Shown here: one piece after another, positions 6,781 to 15,059 of the stretch
How positions within the stretch are numbered: the stretch's first letter is position 1
Layout: the number at the start of each line of letters is the position of its first letter
Origin: Streptomyces sp. f51
Lineage (GTDB): Bacteria > Actinomycetota > Actinomycetes > Streptomycetales > Streptomycetaceae
Direction: 5' to 3'
Assembly: GCF_037940415.1 (NCBI RefSeq)
Contig: NZ_CP149798.1
Coordinates: forward strand, 5,799,001-5,863,000
Length of the DNA: 64,000 bases
The notes under the pieces: model-generated
What the model was told of the DNA's origin: nothing
What the model saw: only the letters and a program-made list of their open reading frames with translations
The model's database searches: none
Position numbers and translations under genes: made by a program

Positions 6781-9320
6781 GCGAGCGACACGACCAGGGG
6801 CGCGTCCTGCCCGTCACCGACCTCTCCCTCGTGGTGCTGATCGGCGCCTCGGGTTCGGGCAAGTCCACCTTCGCCCGGCGCCACTTCAAGCCGACGGAGG
6901 TCATCTCCAGCGACTTCTGCCGGGGACTGGTCGCCGACGACGAGAACGACCAGAGCGCCAGCGGCGACGCCTTCGACGTCCTGCACTACATCGCGGGCAA
7001 GCGGCTCGCGGCCGGACGCCGGACCGTCGTCGACGCCACCAGCGTCCAGCAGGACAGCCGCCGCCAGCTGATCGAACTGGCCCGCAAGCACGACGTGCTG
7101 CCGATCGCCGTCGTGCTCGACGTGCCCGAGGAGGTCTGCGCCGAGCGCAACGCGGCACGCACCGACCGGGCCGGGATGCCCCGCCGTGTGATCCAGCGCC
7201 ACATCCGCGAACTGCGGCGCTCCCTGCGCTCCTTGGAGCGGGAGGGCTTCCGCAAGGTGCACGTCCTGCGCGGTGTGGACGACGTCGAGAACGCGTCGGT
7301 CGTGACCGAGAAGCGGTTCAACGACCTGACCCACCTCCTCGGCCCCTTCGACATCGTCGGCGACATCCACGGCTGCGCCTCCGAGCTGGAGACCCTGCTC
7401 GGCAAGCTCGGCTACGTCGACGGAGCGCACCCCGAGGGCCGTACGGCCGTCTTCGTGGGCGACCTCGTCGACCGCGGCCCCGACTCGCCCGGCGTGCTGC
7501 GCCGCGTGATGTCCATGGTCGCCTCGGGTGATGCCCTGTGCGTGCCCGGCAACCACGAGAACAAGCTCGGCCGGTACCTCAAGGGCCGCCAGGTCCAGCA
7601 CACGCACGGACTCGCCGAGACCATCGAGCAGATGGACCGGGAGAGCGAGGAATTCCGCGCCTCGGTGAGGGAGTTCGTCGACGGGCTGGTGAGCCACTAC
7701 GTCCTCGACGGCGGGCGTCTCGTCGTCTGCCACGCCGGCCTGCCCGAGAAGTACCACGGCCGCACCTCGGGACGGGTGCGCTCGCACGCGCTGTACGGCG
7801 ACACCACGGGGGAGACCGACGAGTTCGGGCTGCCCGTGCGCTACCCGTGGGCGGAGGACTACCGGGGCCGCGCCGCGGTCGTCTACGGGCACACCCCGGT
7901 CCCCAACGCCACCTGGCTCAACAACACCATCTGCCTGGACACCGGCGCCGTGTTCGGCGGCAAGCTCAGCGCCCTGCGCTGGCCGGAGCGCGAGCTCGTC
8001 GACGTACCCGCCGAACGGGTCTGGTACGAGCCGGCCAAGCCGCTGGGCACCGAGGCGCCGGGCGGCCACGAGGGCCGTCCGCTGGACCTCGCGGACGTGC
8101 ACGGCCGCAGGGCAGTCGAGACCCGGTACGCGGGACGGGTGGCCGTCCGCGAGGAGAACGCGGCGGCCGCGCTGGAGGTCATGAGCCGTTTCGCGGTGGA
8201 CCCCCGGCTGCTCCCGTACCTCCCGCCGACCATGGCGCCGACCGCGACCTCGCACATCGAGGGCTACTTGGAGCACCCCGCCGAGGCGTTCGCCCAGTAC
8301 CGGGAGGACGGGGTCGCGCGGGTCGTGTGCGAGGAGAAGCACATGGGGTCGCGCGCGGTGGCCCTGGTCTGCCGGGACGCGGACGCGGCGCGCGAGCGGT
8401 TCGGCGTCGACGGCCCCACCGGGTCGCTGTACACCCGTACCGGCCGCCCCTTCTTCGACGACCCCGCCGTCACCGAGGAGGTGCTCGGCCGGGTGCGCGC
8501 CGCCGCGACCGAGGCCGGACTGTGGGAGGAGCTGGACACCGACTGGGTGCTGCTGGACGCCGAGTTGATGCCGTGGTCGCTGAAGGCGTCCGGGCTGCTG
8601 CGCAGTCAGTACGCCGCTGTCGGCGCCGCGTCCGGGGCGGTGTTCCCCGGGGTGCTGACCGCGCTCGAAGGGGTCGCGGCGCGGGGCATCGACGTCGCGG
8701 AGCTGCTGACGCGCCAGCGTGAACGGGCCGTGGACGCGCAGGCGTTCACGGAGGCGTACCGACGCTACTGCTGGACGACGGACGGCCTCGAAGGCGTCCG
8801 CCTCGCACCGTTCCAGATCCTGGCCGTCCAGGGCCGGAGCCTCGCCGGGCTGCCGCACGACGAGCAGCTCGCCCTGATCGACCGGCTCGTGGAGAACGAC
8901 GGGAGCGGGCTGCTGCACACCACCCGGCGGCTCTTCGTCGACACCGGCGACCCGGAGTCGGTGCGGGCCGGGGTCGACTGGTGGCTGGAGATGACCGGAC
9001 GCGGCGGCGAGGGCATGGTCGTGAAGCCGGTCGGCGCGGTGGTACGCGGTGAGAACGGGCGGCTGGCGCAGCCCGGCATCAAGTGCCGGGGTCGCGAGTA
9101 CCTGCGGATCATCTACGGCCCCGAGTACACGCGCCCGGAGAACCTGGCCCGGCTGCGCGGCCGCTTCCTGAACCACAAGCGGTCCCTGGCGATCCGCGAG
9201 TACGCGCTCGGCCTCGAAGCCCTGGACCGCCTGGCCGAGGGTGAACCCCTCTGGCGCGTCCACGAGGCGGTCTTCGGAGTCCTGGCCCTGGAATCCGAAC
9301 CAGTGGACCCCCGCCTGTAA
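6777..9320 (+). CDS. pnkp: Pnkp polynucleotide kinase-phosphatase-ligase
   Basis: An 847-residue three-domain RNA-repair enzyme. The N-terminal 5'-kinase has the P-loop GASGSGKST (residues 23-31). The central metallophosphoesterase has GDIHGC (D196/H198), GDLVDRG and GNHE (258-261). The C-terminal half is an adenylyltransferase/ligase-like domain with nucleotidyl-acceptor lysine in KHMG (K521) and the late motif GMVVKP. Pnkp heals 5'-OH and 2',3'-cyclic phosphate ends and needs Hen1 to seal. All active sites look intact and the length is normal. Coupled to hen1 by a 4-bp overlap. No nuclease or toxin gene lies beside the pair. Confidence 0.97.
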   Translation: MSERHDQGRVLPVTDLSLVVLIGASGSGKSTFARRHFKPTEVISSDFCRGLVADDENDQSASGDAFDVLHYIAGKRLAAGRRTVVDATSVQQDSRRQLIELARKHDVLPIAVVLDVPEEVCAERNAARTDRAGMPRRVIQRHIRELRRSLRSLEREGFRKVHVLRGVDDVENASVVTEKRFNDLTHLLGPFDIVGDIHGCASELETLLGKLGYVDGAHPEGRTAVFVGDLVDRGPDSPGVLRRVMSMVASGDALCVPGNHENKLGRYLKGRQVQHTHGLAETIEQMDRESEEFRASVREFVDGLVSHYVLDGGRLVVCHAGLPEKYHGRTSGRVRSHALYGDTTGETDEFGLPVRYPWAEDYRGRAAVVYGHTPVPNATWLNNTICLDTGAVFGGKLSALRWPERELVDVPAERVWYEPAKPLGTEAPGGHEGRPLDLADVHGRRAVETRYAGRVAVREENAAAALEVMSRFAVDPRLLPYLPPTMAPTATSHIEGYLEHPAEAFAQYREDGVARVVCEEKHMGSRAVALVCRDADAARERFGVDGPTGSLYTRTGRPFFDDPAVTEEVLGRVRAAATEAGLWEELDTDWVLLDAELMPWSLKASGLLRSQYAAVGAASGAVFPGVLTALEGVAARGIDVAELLTRQRERAVDAQAFTEAYRRYCWTTDGLEGVRLAPFQILAVQGRSLAGLPHDEQLALIDRLVENDGSGLLHTTRRLFVDTGDPESVRAGVDWWLEMTGRGGEGMVVKPVGAVVRGENGRLAQPGIKCRGREYLRIIYGPEYTRPENLARLRGRFLNHKRSLAIREYALGLEALDRLAEGEPLWRVHEAVFGVLALESEPVDPRL

Positions 9321-9359
9321 CGGGTCCGCGCTTTCGACCCCGGTGGGGGTCCCCGTCAC

Positions 9360-9590
9360 GGCTCGGGGAACGGCGCGCCCGGCCCCGTAAGAGGCGCGGG
9401 GAACTGCGCGCCCAGCCCCCACCGGGCAGGCACCCGACACCCGGAACGCTAGGGGTGCCCCGTAAGGGGCGCGAGGAACGGCGCGCCAAGCCCCCACCGG
9501 ACGGGCACCCGAATCCCGGACAGGTAGGGGTGCCCCGTCAGGGGCGCGGGGAACGGCGCGCCCAGCCCCCACCGGGCCCGCAGCCGATCC
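9360..9590. repeat. 75-bp tandem repeat of a Streptomyces intergenic element
   Basis: Three copies of a unit containing GGCGCGGGGAAC, then GCGCGCCCAGCCCCCACCGG and GGGTGCCCCGT, start at 9393, 9468 and 9543: an exact 75-bp period. A truncated relative (GGCTCGGGGAAC) begins at 9360. The array occupies most of the 378-bp gap between the convergent pnkp and NAD-kinase-like genes, and GGGTGCCCCGT...GGGGC can form hairpins. Similar GGGGCGCGGGGAACTGCGCG elements are, as I recall, scattered in Streptomyces intergenic regions. No gene is seen here. Confidence 0.85.
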
Positions 9591-9698
9591 GCCCCACCGG
9601 GGCACACGCACCCGACCCCGCCCGGGGCGAGCCCGGTCCAGGGCCAAGGGGCCCGGCGGGGTCCGGCGCGCCCCGGCGGCGAGGGAGCGAAGCGAACC

Positions 9699-10592
9699 TC
9701 AACCGACGAGGCGCAGCCGAACCCCGGCCACCCCCACGTGCACCGTCTGCCCCCAGACAAGCTCCACCGCATCCCCCTCCATCCCGTCCCCGAACACGAT
9801 GAGCCGGTCCGACTCCACGGTCAGGGACAGCCGCCCGGCCCCGGTGAGCTCACCGGACACCAGCGAGGTACCGGTGGCCGGCGAGGGCCAGGCCTCACGG
9901 ACGAACCAGAGCAGCCGCTCGTCCGTGGGCCCGGGCAGCGCAAGACCTTCGCCCCGCTCCTGCCAGACCGACCGGATCCAGCCGGTGGCCCCGGTCCCGG
10001 TCCCCACCAGCACCCCGGAGGACGCCTGGGGCTCGACGGCACCCCCGTACTCGTCGAGCCCCAGCCGGTAGCGGGCCGTCTGATGGCCCGCCGCCCCGAG
10101 ATAGATCTCGTTGAGCGCGACCAGCCGCTGGGTGTCGTCGGCGACCGCCTCGACCATCGTCAGCTCGTCTGCGCTCCCCCCGTGTGCCGAGGCGAGCAGC
10201 GCGCCCGCGTCGGCGGGCCGGTGCCGCACCAGGACACCCGGATTGCGCCCGGGGTCGGTGTCGATCCCCACCACCGGCTGACCGTCGAGGTACTTGGCGA
10301 CGTTCGCGACCAGCCCGTCCTGCCCGACCACGACCACCACGTCCTCGGGCGCGAACAGGAAGCGGTCCAAGTCCGCCCGTTCCACCCGTGCCTGACGCCA
10401 GGTCAGCGGGATGGCCGACACGACCGCGGCGAGCGCCTCGCGGGAGTGCCGGTGCCGCTCGTGCACCTCGGCGATGTCCCGGCCGCGCGAGGACAGATAG
10501 AACGCCGCCTGCCCGTGCGTACCGTGGCGGGCCGTCAACTCCTCGTACTCGGTGGTCCGGTGGACGAGGACGACCCGGGGCGCGAGGCTCAC
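9699..10592 (-). CDS. NAD kinase-like protein coupled to an SPFH protein
   Basis: A 297-residue protein with the two-part NAD/diacylglycerol-kinase-like architecture. The usual phosphate-binding GGDG is GQDG (VVVVGQDGLVANVAKYL, near residue 90) and the second nucleotide loop is GTGTGATGW, close to the typical GSTAY region. The C-terminal part is beta-rich (LSLTVESDRLIVFGDGME). It may phosphorylate NAD(H) or a related ligand, but the altered GGD motif means activity cannot be assumed. GTG start: the GTGA overlaps the stop of the upstream SPFH gene, so the two are probably made in fixed ratio. Confidence 0.8.
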   Translation of the reverse strand: MSLAPRVVLVHRTTEYEELTARHGTHGQAAFYLSSRGRDIAEVHERHRHSREALAAVVSAIPLTWRQARVERADLDRFLFAPEDVVVVVGQDGLVANVAKYLDGQPVVGIDTDPGRNPGVLVRHRPADAGALLASAHGGSADELTMVEAVADDTQRLVALNEIYLGAAGHQTARYRLGLDEYGGAVEPQASSGVLVGTGTGATGWIRSVWQERGEGLALPGPTDERLLWFVREAWPSPATGTSLVSGELTGAGRLSLTVESDRLIVFGDGMEGDAVELVWGQTVHVGVAGVRLRLVG

Positions 10593-11668
10593 GCCGATTC
10601 CCCGGCGGCGCCGTTGCCCAGCTTGGCGAGCAGCCCGGTGAGGACGTCGGGCGAGATGGTGAGGTTCTCGATCCGCGGCAGGTTCTCCGCGAGCCGGCTG
10701 CCGGTCAGGGCGTGCAGCGTGGCGGCGTCGACCTCGCCGTGGACCCGCAGCCAGGCCGCCTGCGCCTCGGCCCGAGCGGCGCCGACCTCGCGCTCGGCCT
10801 GCGCCTCGGCCCCCGCCAGCCGCACCTTGCGTGTGGCCTCCGCCTCGGCGAGCCGCAGCGACCGGGTGGCCTCGGCCTCGGCCAGCCGGACCGTCCGCGC
10901 CGCCTCCGCCCCGGCGCGCACCGCGTCCGCCGCCGCGAGCTCCTCGGCCTCGCGGCGCGCGTTCGTGCCCTGCTGATCCACCAACTGCTCCTCGCGCCGG
11001 GCGAGTTCGATCCGGCTCGCGAGTTCGTTCTCGGCGATGGCGCGCTCCCGCTCCACGGCGACCGCCCGGCGTTCGTAGGTGGCCTTGTCCGCGTCCTGCT
11101 GGATCTGCTCCCGCGCGGGGGTGCGCAGCGCCCGCTCCACCTCGGGCTCGGGCCGCAGCGCCACGACCCGTACCGCGACCACCTCGATGCCGGTCGCCGG
11201 CAGCCGCGGTTCGGCGGCGAGGCCGTCCGCGATCCGCTCCCGTACCGCCGCGACACCGTCGACCAGCGCGGACGCCAGTGACGTACGGGCCAGTACGGCG
11301 AGGGCGTGCTGCTGTGCCGTCTCGGTCAGCAGCGAGCCCAGCTGTTCCAGCGGAGTGCCGCGCCAGGCACCGGAGTCGGGGTCTATGGAGAAGTCGATCC
11401 GGGAGGCCGCGACGGCGGGGTCGCTGATCCGGTAGGTGACGGTCGCCTGCACCGCGACGTCCTGGAAGTCGGACGTACGGGCGTGGAAGGTCATCGCCAA
11501 CTCGCGGTCGTCGACCGGGATCTCGGAGAGCGACGCGGACAGCGAGCGGTACCAGAAGCTGAGTCCGGGGCCGTCGTGGACCAGCTCTCCCGACTTGTGG
11601 TGCCGTACGTGGGCGGTGGGCGCCCCGCGCAGATGGCGCCAGCCGAGGCGTCGCGTGATGTCGGCCAT
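10589..11668 (-). CDS. SPFH/Band 7 domain protein
   Basis: A 359-residue protein with an N-terminal SPFH/prohibitin-like domain (FHARTSDFQDVAVQATVTYRISDPAVAA, residues about 65-95) followed by a long charged coiled coil (residues about 200-320, Ala/Glu/Arg rich, with repeats of RLAEAEATR). The C-terminal segment resembles flotillin tails. I see no obvious transmembrane helix, so association with a scaffold or membrane surface is inferred. The start is the ATG giving MADITRRLGW, preceded by GGGGG; upstream in-frame starts add unconserved residues. First gene of a coupled pair with the NAD-kinase-like gene. Confidence 0.85.
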   Translation of the reverse strand: MADITRRLGWRHLRGAPTAHVRHHKSGELVHDGPGLSFWYRSLSASLSEIPVDDRELAMTFHARTSDFQDVAVQATVTYRISDPAVAASRIDFSIDPDSGAWRGTPLEQLGSLLTETAQQHALAVLARTSLASALVDGVAAVRERIADGLAAEPRLPATGIEVVAVRVVALRPEPEVERALRTPAREQIQQDADKATYERRAVAVERERAIAENELASRIELARREEQLVDQQGTNARREAEELAAADAVRAGAEAARTVRLAEAEATRSLRLAEAEATRKVRLAGAEAQAEREVGAARAEAQAAWLRVHGEVDAATLHALTGSRLAENLPRIENLTISPDVLTGLLAKLGNGAAGESA

Positions 11669-11727
11669 GAGTACCCCCTGGATGCCGGGCGGGCCCGGCG
11701 GTTCTGCTCGCTCGTTGTCGTCATCGA

Positions 11728-11755
11728 GACGATAATCAAGAAGGCGCTTATCGTC
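11728..11755. promoter_or_regulatory. Inverted repeat GACGATAA-N12-TTATCGTC
   Basis: Perfect 8-bp arms separated by 12 bp in the 163-bp divergent gap between the SPFH operon and arcA, about 60 bp upstream of the SPFH start. The AT-rich arms stand out from the background. It is a good candidate operator, regulator unknown. Confidence 0.65.
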
Positions 11756-11831
11756 AAGGGGACGAAATGAAAGCTGTGGGACCCTGGGCGATCCACGGGT
11801 GAACACGCGTCCGGATGGTCAGGATGGAGGC

Positions 11832-13055
11832 ATGGGATTCCATGTCGACTCCGAGGCCGGGCGGCTGCGCCGCGTCATCCTGCACCGGCCCGATCTCGAG
11901 CTCAAAAGGCTCACCCCCAGCAACAAGGACGCGCTCCTCTTCGACGACGTGCTGTGGGTGCGCCGGGCGCGCGCGGAACACGACGGGTTCGCCGACGTGC
12001 TGCGCGACCGTGGGGTCACCGTCCATCTCTTCGGCGACCTGCTCGCCGAGGCCCTGGCGATCGGACCGGCCCGGTCGCTCGTCCTGGACCGGGTCTTCGA
12101 CGAGAAGGAGTACGGTCCGCTCGCCACCGACCACCTCCGGGCCGCCTTCGAGGCCATGCCCGCGCCCGAGCTGGCGTCCGTGCTCGTCGGCGGCATGACC
12201 AAGCGCGAGTTCCTGGACGCGCACGCGGAACCCACCTCGGTGCGCTTCCACGTCATGGACCTCGACGACTTCCTCCTGCGTCCGCTGCCCAACCACCTCT
12301 TCACCCGCGACACCTCCGCCTGGATCTACGACGGCGTCTCCATCAACGCCATGCGCTGGCCGGCCCGGCAGCGCGAGACCGTGCACTTCGAGGCGATCTA
12401 CCGGCATCACCCGCTCTTCCGCGAGGAGGGCTTCAACCTCTGGTCGGAGGGGCAGGCGGACTATCCCTCCACCATCGAGGGCGGTGACGTCCTCGTCATC
12501 GGCAACGGCGCCGTCCTCATCGGCATGAGCGAGCGGACCACGCCCCAGGCCGTCGAGATGCTCGCGCACAAGCTGTTCGCCGCGGGCTCGGCCCGCACGA
12601 TCGTGGCCCTCGACATGCCCAAGCGGCGCGCGCTCATGCACCTCGACACGGTGATGACCATGGTCGACGGCGACATCTTCACGCAGTACGCGGGGCTCGG
12701 CATGCTCCGCTCGTACACCATCGAGCCGGGCGCGGGGGACAAGGAGCTGAAGGTCACCGACCATCCCCCGGAGCACATGCACCGCGCCATCGCCGCCGCG
12801 CTCGGCCTGAACGAGATCCGGGTGCTCACCGCCACGCAGGACGTCCACGCGGCCGAGCGGGAGCAGTGGGACGACGGCTGCAACGTCCTGGCCGTCGAGC
12901 CGGGCGTCGTCATCGCCTACGAGCGGAACTCGACCACCAACACCCATCTGCGCAAGCAGGGCATCGAGGTGATCGAGATCCCGGGCAGTGAACTGGGCCG
13001 GGGGAGGGGCGGTCCACGCTGTATGAGCTGCCCCGTCGAGCGGGACCCCGTCTAG
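11832..13055 (+). CDS. arcA: Arginine deiminase
   Basis: A 407-residue enzyme that converts L-arginine to citrulline and ammonia, first step of the ADI pathway. The start is the ATG giving MGFHVDSEAGRLRRVILHRPDLEL with GGAGG upstream; an in-frame ATG 33 bp earlier is weaker. Family motifs are present: FTRDTSAWI, EGGDVLVIGNG, MHLDTVMTMVD and the C-terminal nucleophile loop CMSCPVER (catalytic cysteine C400). It is followed 163 bp later by ornithine carbamoyltransferase, which suits catabolic use. No carbamate kinase or antiporter gene is adjacent. Confidence 0.96.
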   Translation: MGFHVDSEAGRLRRVILHRPDLELKRLTPSNKDALLFDDVLWVRRARAEHDGFADVLRDRGVTVHLFGDLLAEALAIGPARSLVLDRVFDEKEYGPLATDHLRAAFEAMPAPELASVLVGGMTKREFLDAHAEPTSVRFHVMDLDDFLLRPLPNHLFTRDTSAWIYDGVSINAMRWPARQRETVHFEAIYRHHPLFREEGFNLWSEGQADYPSTIEGGDVLVIGNGAVLIGMSERTTPQAVEMLAHKLFAAGSARTIVALDMPKRRALMHLDTVMTMVDGDIFTQYAGLGMLRSYTIEPGAGDKELKVTDHPPEHMHRAIAAALGLNEIRVLTATQDVHAAEREQWDDGCNVLAVEPGVVIAYERNSTTNTHLRKQGIEVIEIPGSELGRGRGGPRCMSCPVERDPV

Positions 13056-13140
13056 GGGCCCGTGCGTACCGAGGGGTGGGACCGGCGGCCCGTGGAGGCC
13101 GGGGGGCGGGGCTCCGTCGCGCGGAGTCGAACGGTAGACC

Positions 13141-13170
13141 GCATATAAATGCTGAGCGTCGTATAGAATT
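13141..13170. promoter_or_regulatory. AT-rich promoter island upstream of argF
   Basis: A short AT-rich island with the near-palindrome GCATATAAATGC (13141-13152) and a TATAGAAT box (about 13162) lies 50-78 bp before argF in otherwise GC-rich DNA. This is the expected place for an ARG-box/ArgR site, but I cannot match the consensus confidently. Confidence 0.35.
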
Positions 13171-13218
13171 CCAGACGTTCGGCCTCGTCCTCGTCCCCGT
13201 CATCCCTGGAGCGCCCCC

Positions 13219-14250
13219 ATGGCGACAGTCCCGACCGCCCTCGCCGGCCGTCACTTCCTCAAGGAGCTGGACTTCACGGAGGAGGAGTTCCTCGGCCTGG
13301 TCGAGCTGGCCGCCGAGCTCAAGGCGGCCAAGAGGGCCGGGGCGGAGACCCGGTATCTGCACGGCAGGAACATCGCGCTGATCTTCGAGAAGACCTCGAC
13401 GCGCACCCGCTGCGCCTTCGAGGTCGCGGCCGCGGACCAGGGCGCCTCGACGACGTATCTGGACCCGGCCGGCTCGCAGATCGGCCACAAGGAGTCGGTC
13501 AAGGACACCGCCCGGGTGCTCGGCCGCATGTTCGACGCCATCGAGTACCGCGGCGACAGCCAGGCCGCGGTGGAGGAGCTGGCCGACCACGCCGGAGTGC
13601 CCGTCTACAACGGACTCACCGACGACTGGCACCCCACCCAGATGCTGGCCGACGTCCTCACCATGACCGAGCACTGCGCCCGGCCGGTCGGTGAGATCGC
13701 CTTCGCCTATCTGGGTGACGCCCGTTTCAACATGGGCAACTCGTATCTGATCACCGGCGCGCTGCTCGGCATGGACGTCCGGATAGTGGCCCCGCGGGCC
13801 TACTGGCCGGCCGACGGGATCGTCGAGAAGGCCCGTGAACTCGCCGCGAAGAGCGGCGGCACCGTCACCCTCACCGAGCACGTGGGCGAGGGCGTGCGGG
13901 GCGCCGACTTCGTGGCCACCGACGTCTGGGTCTCCATGGGGGAGCCCAAGGAGGTGTGGGCCGAGCGCATCGGCGCCCTCGTCCCGTACGCCGTGACCAT
14001 GGACGTGCTGCGCGCCACCGGCAACCCGGACGTCAGGTTCCTGCACTGCCTGCCGGCCTTCCACGACCTCGGCACCCAGGTCGGCCGCGACCTGTACGAG
14101 GCGCACGGACTCGACTCCCTGGAGGTCACCGACGAGGTCTTCGAGTCGGCGCACTCCGTCGTGTTCGACCAGGCCGAGAACCGGCTGCACACCATCAAGG
14201 CGATCATGGTCGCCACCCTGGGCCGCGCCCCGCTGCCGAACGGCCTCTAG
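13219..14250 (+). CDS. argF: Ornithine carbamoyltransferase
   Basis: A 343-residue OTCase that interconverts ornithine + carbamoyl phosphate and citrulline + phosphate. The carbamoyl-phosphate loop STRTR (residues 60-64), DDWHPTQ, and HCLP (276-279, catalytic Cys277) are all present. It may serve biosynthesis (argF) or, next to arginine deiminase, catabolism (arcB); sequence alone does not decide. By memory this locus is called argF in S. coelicolor. Its TAG stop shares the tetranucleotide CTAG with the stop of the converging ATPase gene. Confidence 0.95.
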   Translation: MATVPTALAGRHFLKELDFTEEEFLGLVELAAELKAAKRAGAETRYLHGRNIALIFEKTSTRTRCAFEVAAADQGASTTYLDPAGSQIGHKESVKDTARVLGRMFDAIEYRGDSQAAVEELADHAGVPVYNGLTDDWHPTQMLADVLTMTEHCARPVGEIAFAYLGDARFNMGNSYLITGALLGMDVRIVAPRAYWPADGIVEKARELAAKSGGTVTLTEHVGEGVRGADFVATDVWVSMGEPKEVWAERIGALVPYAVTMDVLRATGNPDVRFLHCLPAFHDLGTQVGRDLYEAHGLDSLEVTDEVFESAHSVVFDQAENRLHTIKAIMVATLGRAPLPNGL

Positions 14251-14783
14251 AGCACGGGCTGACGCTGGGCGGGGATCACCGGCAGCCTGAACCAGACCGC
14301 CTTGCCCGAGTCGGTGGGGCGGTGCCCGCAGGCGGAACTGAGGGCGCGCAGCAGCAGCAGACCGCGCCCGTGCTCCTGCCAGGGATCCGGTTCGCCGGGC
14401 GGGTGGGGGAGAGTGAGATCGGCCGGCGGTGCCGGGTCCGGGTCGTGCACCTCGACGCGGCAGCCGGTCGGCATCAGCTCCACGACCAGCTCTATCGGTC
14501 CGTTGCCCGCGGTGTGCTCGACGGCGTTGGCGACCAGCTCCGCGGTGAGCAGCTCGGCGGTGTCGGTGTCTGCCGCGTGCTCCCGGTCCGCGAAGGCCCT
14601 GCGGACCAGGGCGCGGGCCACCGGCACGGCCGCGAAGGTGTGCGGCAGCGCGATGCGCCAGAAGGCGGGTGCTGGGGTGTCGTGCAAGTCGGGTCCGTTC
14701 GTGGAGCAGGCTGTCCTGCTTACAACCTTAGGAATGGTACGGCCACGTCGGGGAAACGCGCGCGGTGGGCTTTCTCGGGACAT
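14247..14783 (-). CDS. ATP-binding anti-sigma-type regulator (HATPase_c)
   Basis: Up to 178 residues. The core from about residue 40 is a GHKL ATPase of the RsbW/SpoIIAB-like class abundant in Streptomyces: ELVANAVEHT is the N-box, VEVHDPDP the G1-like box, and GRGLLLLRAL the G2 box. Such proteins act as anti-sigma factors or partner-switch kinases. No anti-anti-sigma partner lies nearby. The start is uncertain: the ATG at 14783 lacks a good ribosome site and the first 35-40 residues look unconserved, so translation may begin internally. Confidence 0.8.
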   Translation of the reverse strand: MSRESPPRAFPRRGRTIPKVVSRTACSTNGPDLHDTPAPAFWRIALPHTFAAVPVARALVRRAFADREHAADTDTAELLTAELVANAVEHTAGNGPIELVVELMPTGCRVEVHDPDPAPPADLTLPHPPGEPDPWQEHGRGLLLLRALSSACGHRPTDSGKAVWFRLPVIPAQRQPVL

Positions 14784-14981
14784 CGTCCGATGTGTTCCCC
14801 GGCGGCCGGGGCCTCCTTTCGGGACGTTCGGTCCGATACGGGCTGTGTACCCGGACGAACGGCCCTGCTCCCGTGTTCGCTCCCGCCGTTACGCGCCTGT
14901 CGACGATCCGTGACGCGGTGACGGAACGACCGCTCGGCTGATCGCCGGCTCCCGGTGTCACGATCGCCCTATCGCGCCCTC

Positions 14982-14995
14982 GTGACGACGGTCAC
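14982..14995. promoter_or_regulatory. Candidate aromatic-regulon operator, copy 1
   Basis: GTGACGACGGTCAC, an inverted repeat (GTGAC/GTCAC with a 4-bp spacer), 65 bp upstream of the crotonase start. A close relative sits in the ligase/dehydrogenase divergent promoter. PaaX, encoded in the same cluster, is the obvious candidate binder. Confidence 0.6.
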
Positions 14996-15059
14996 GAACA
15001 AGTGATAAATTGACGGGACAGCCGTACAGCGTCGCCCCCGCCCTAGGAGGCCGCCCGCC

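Noticed and set aside
9360..9590. 75-bp repeats as a CRISPR array
   Set aside because: The whole unit is repeated with no unique spacers, and no cas gene is present.
11832..14250. Complete arginine deiminase (arcABCD) operon
   Set aside because: Only arcA and an OTCase are present; no carbamate kinase or arginine/ornithine antiporter gene is found on either side.
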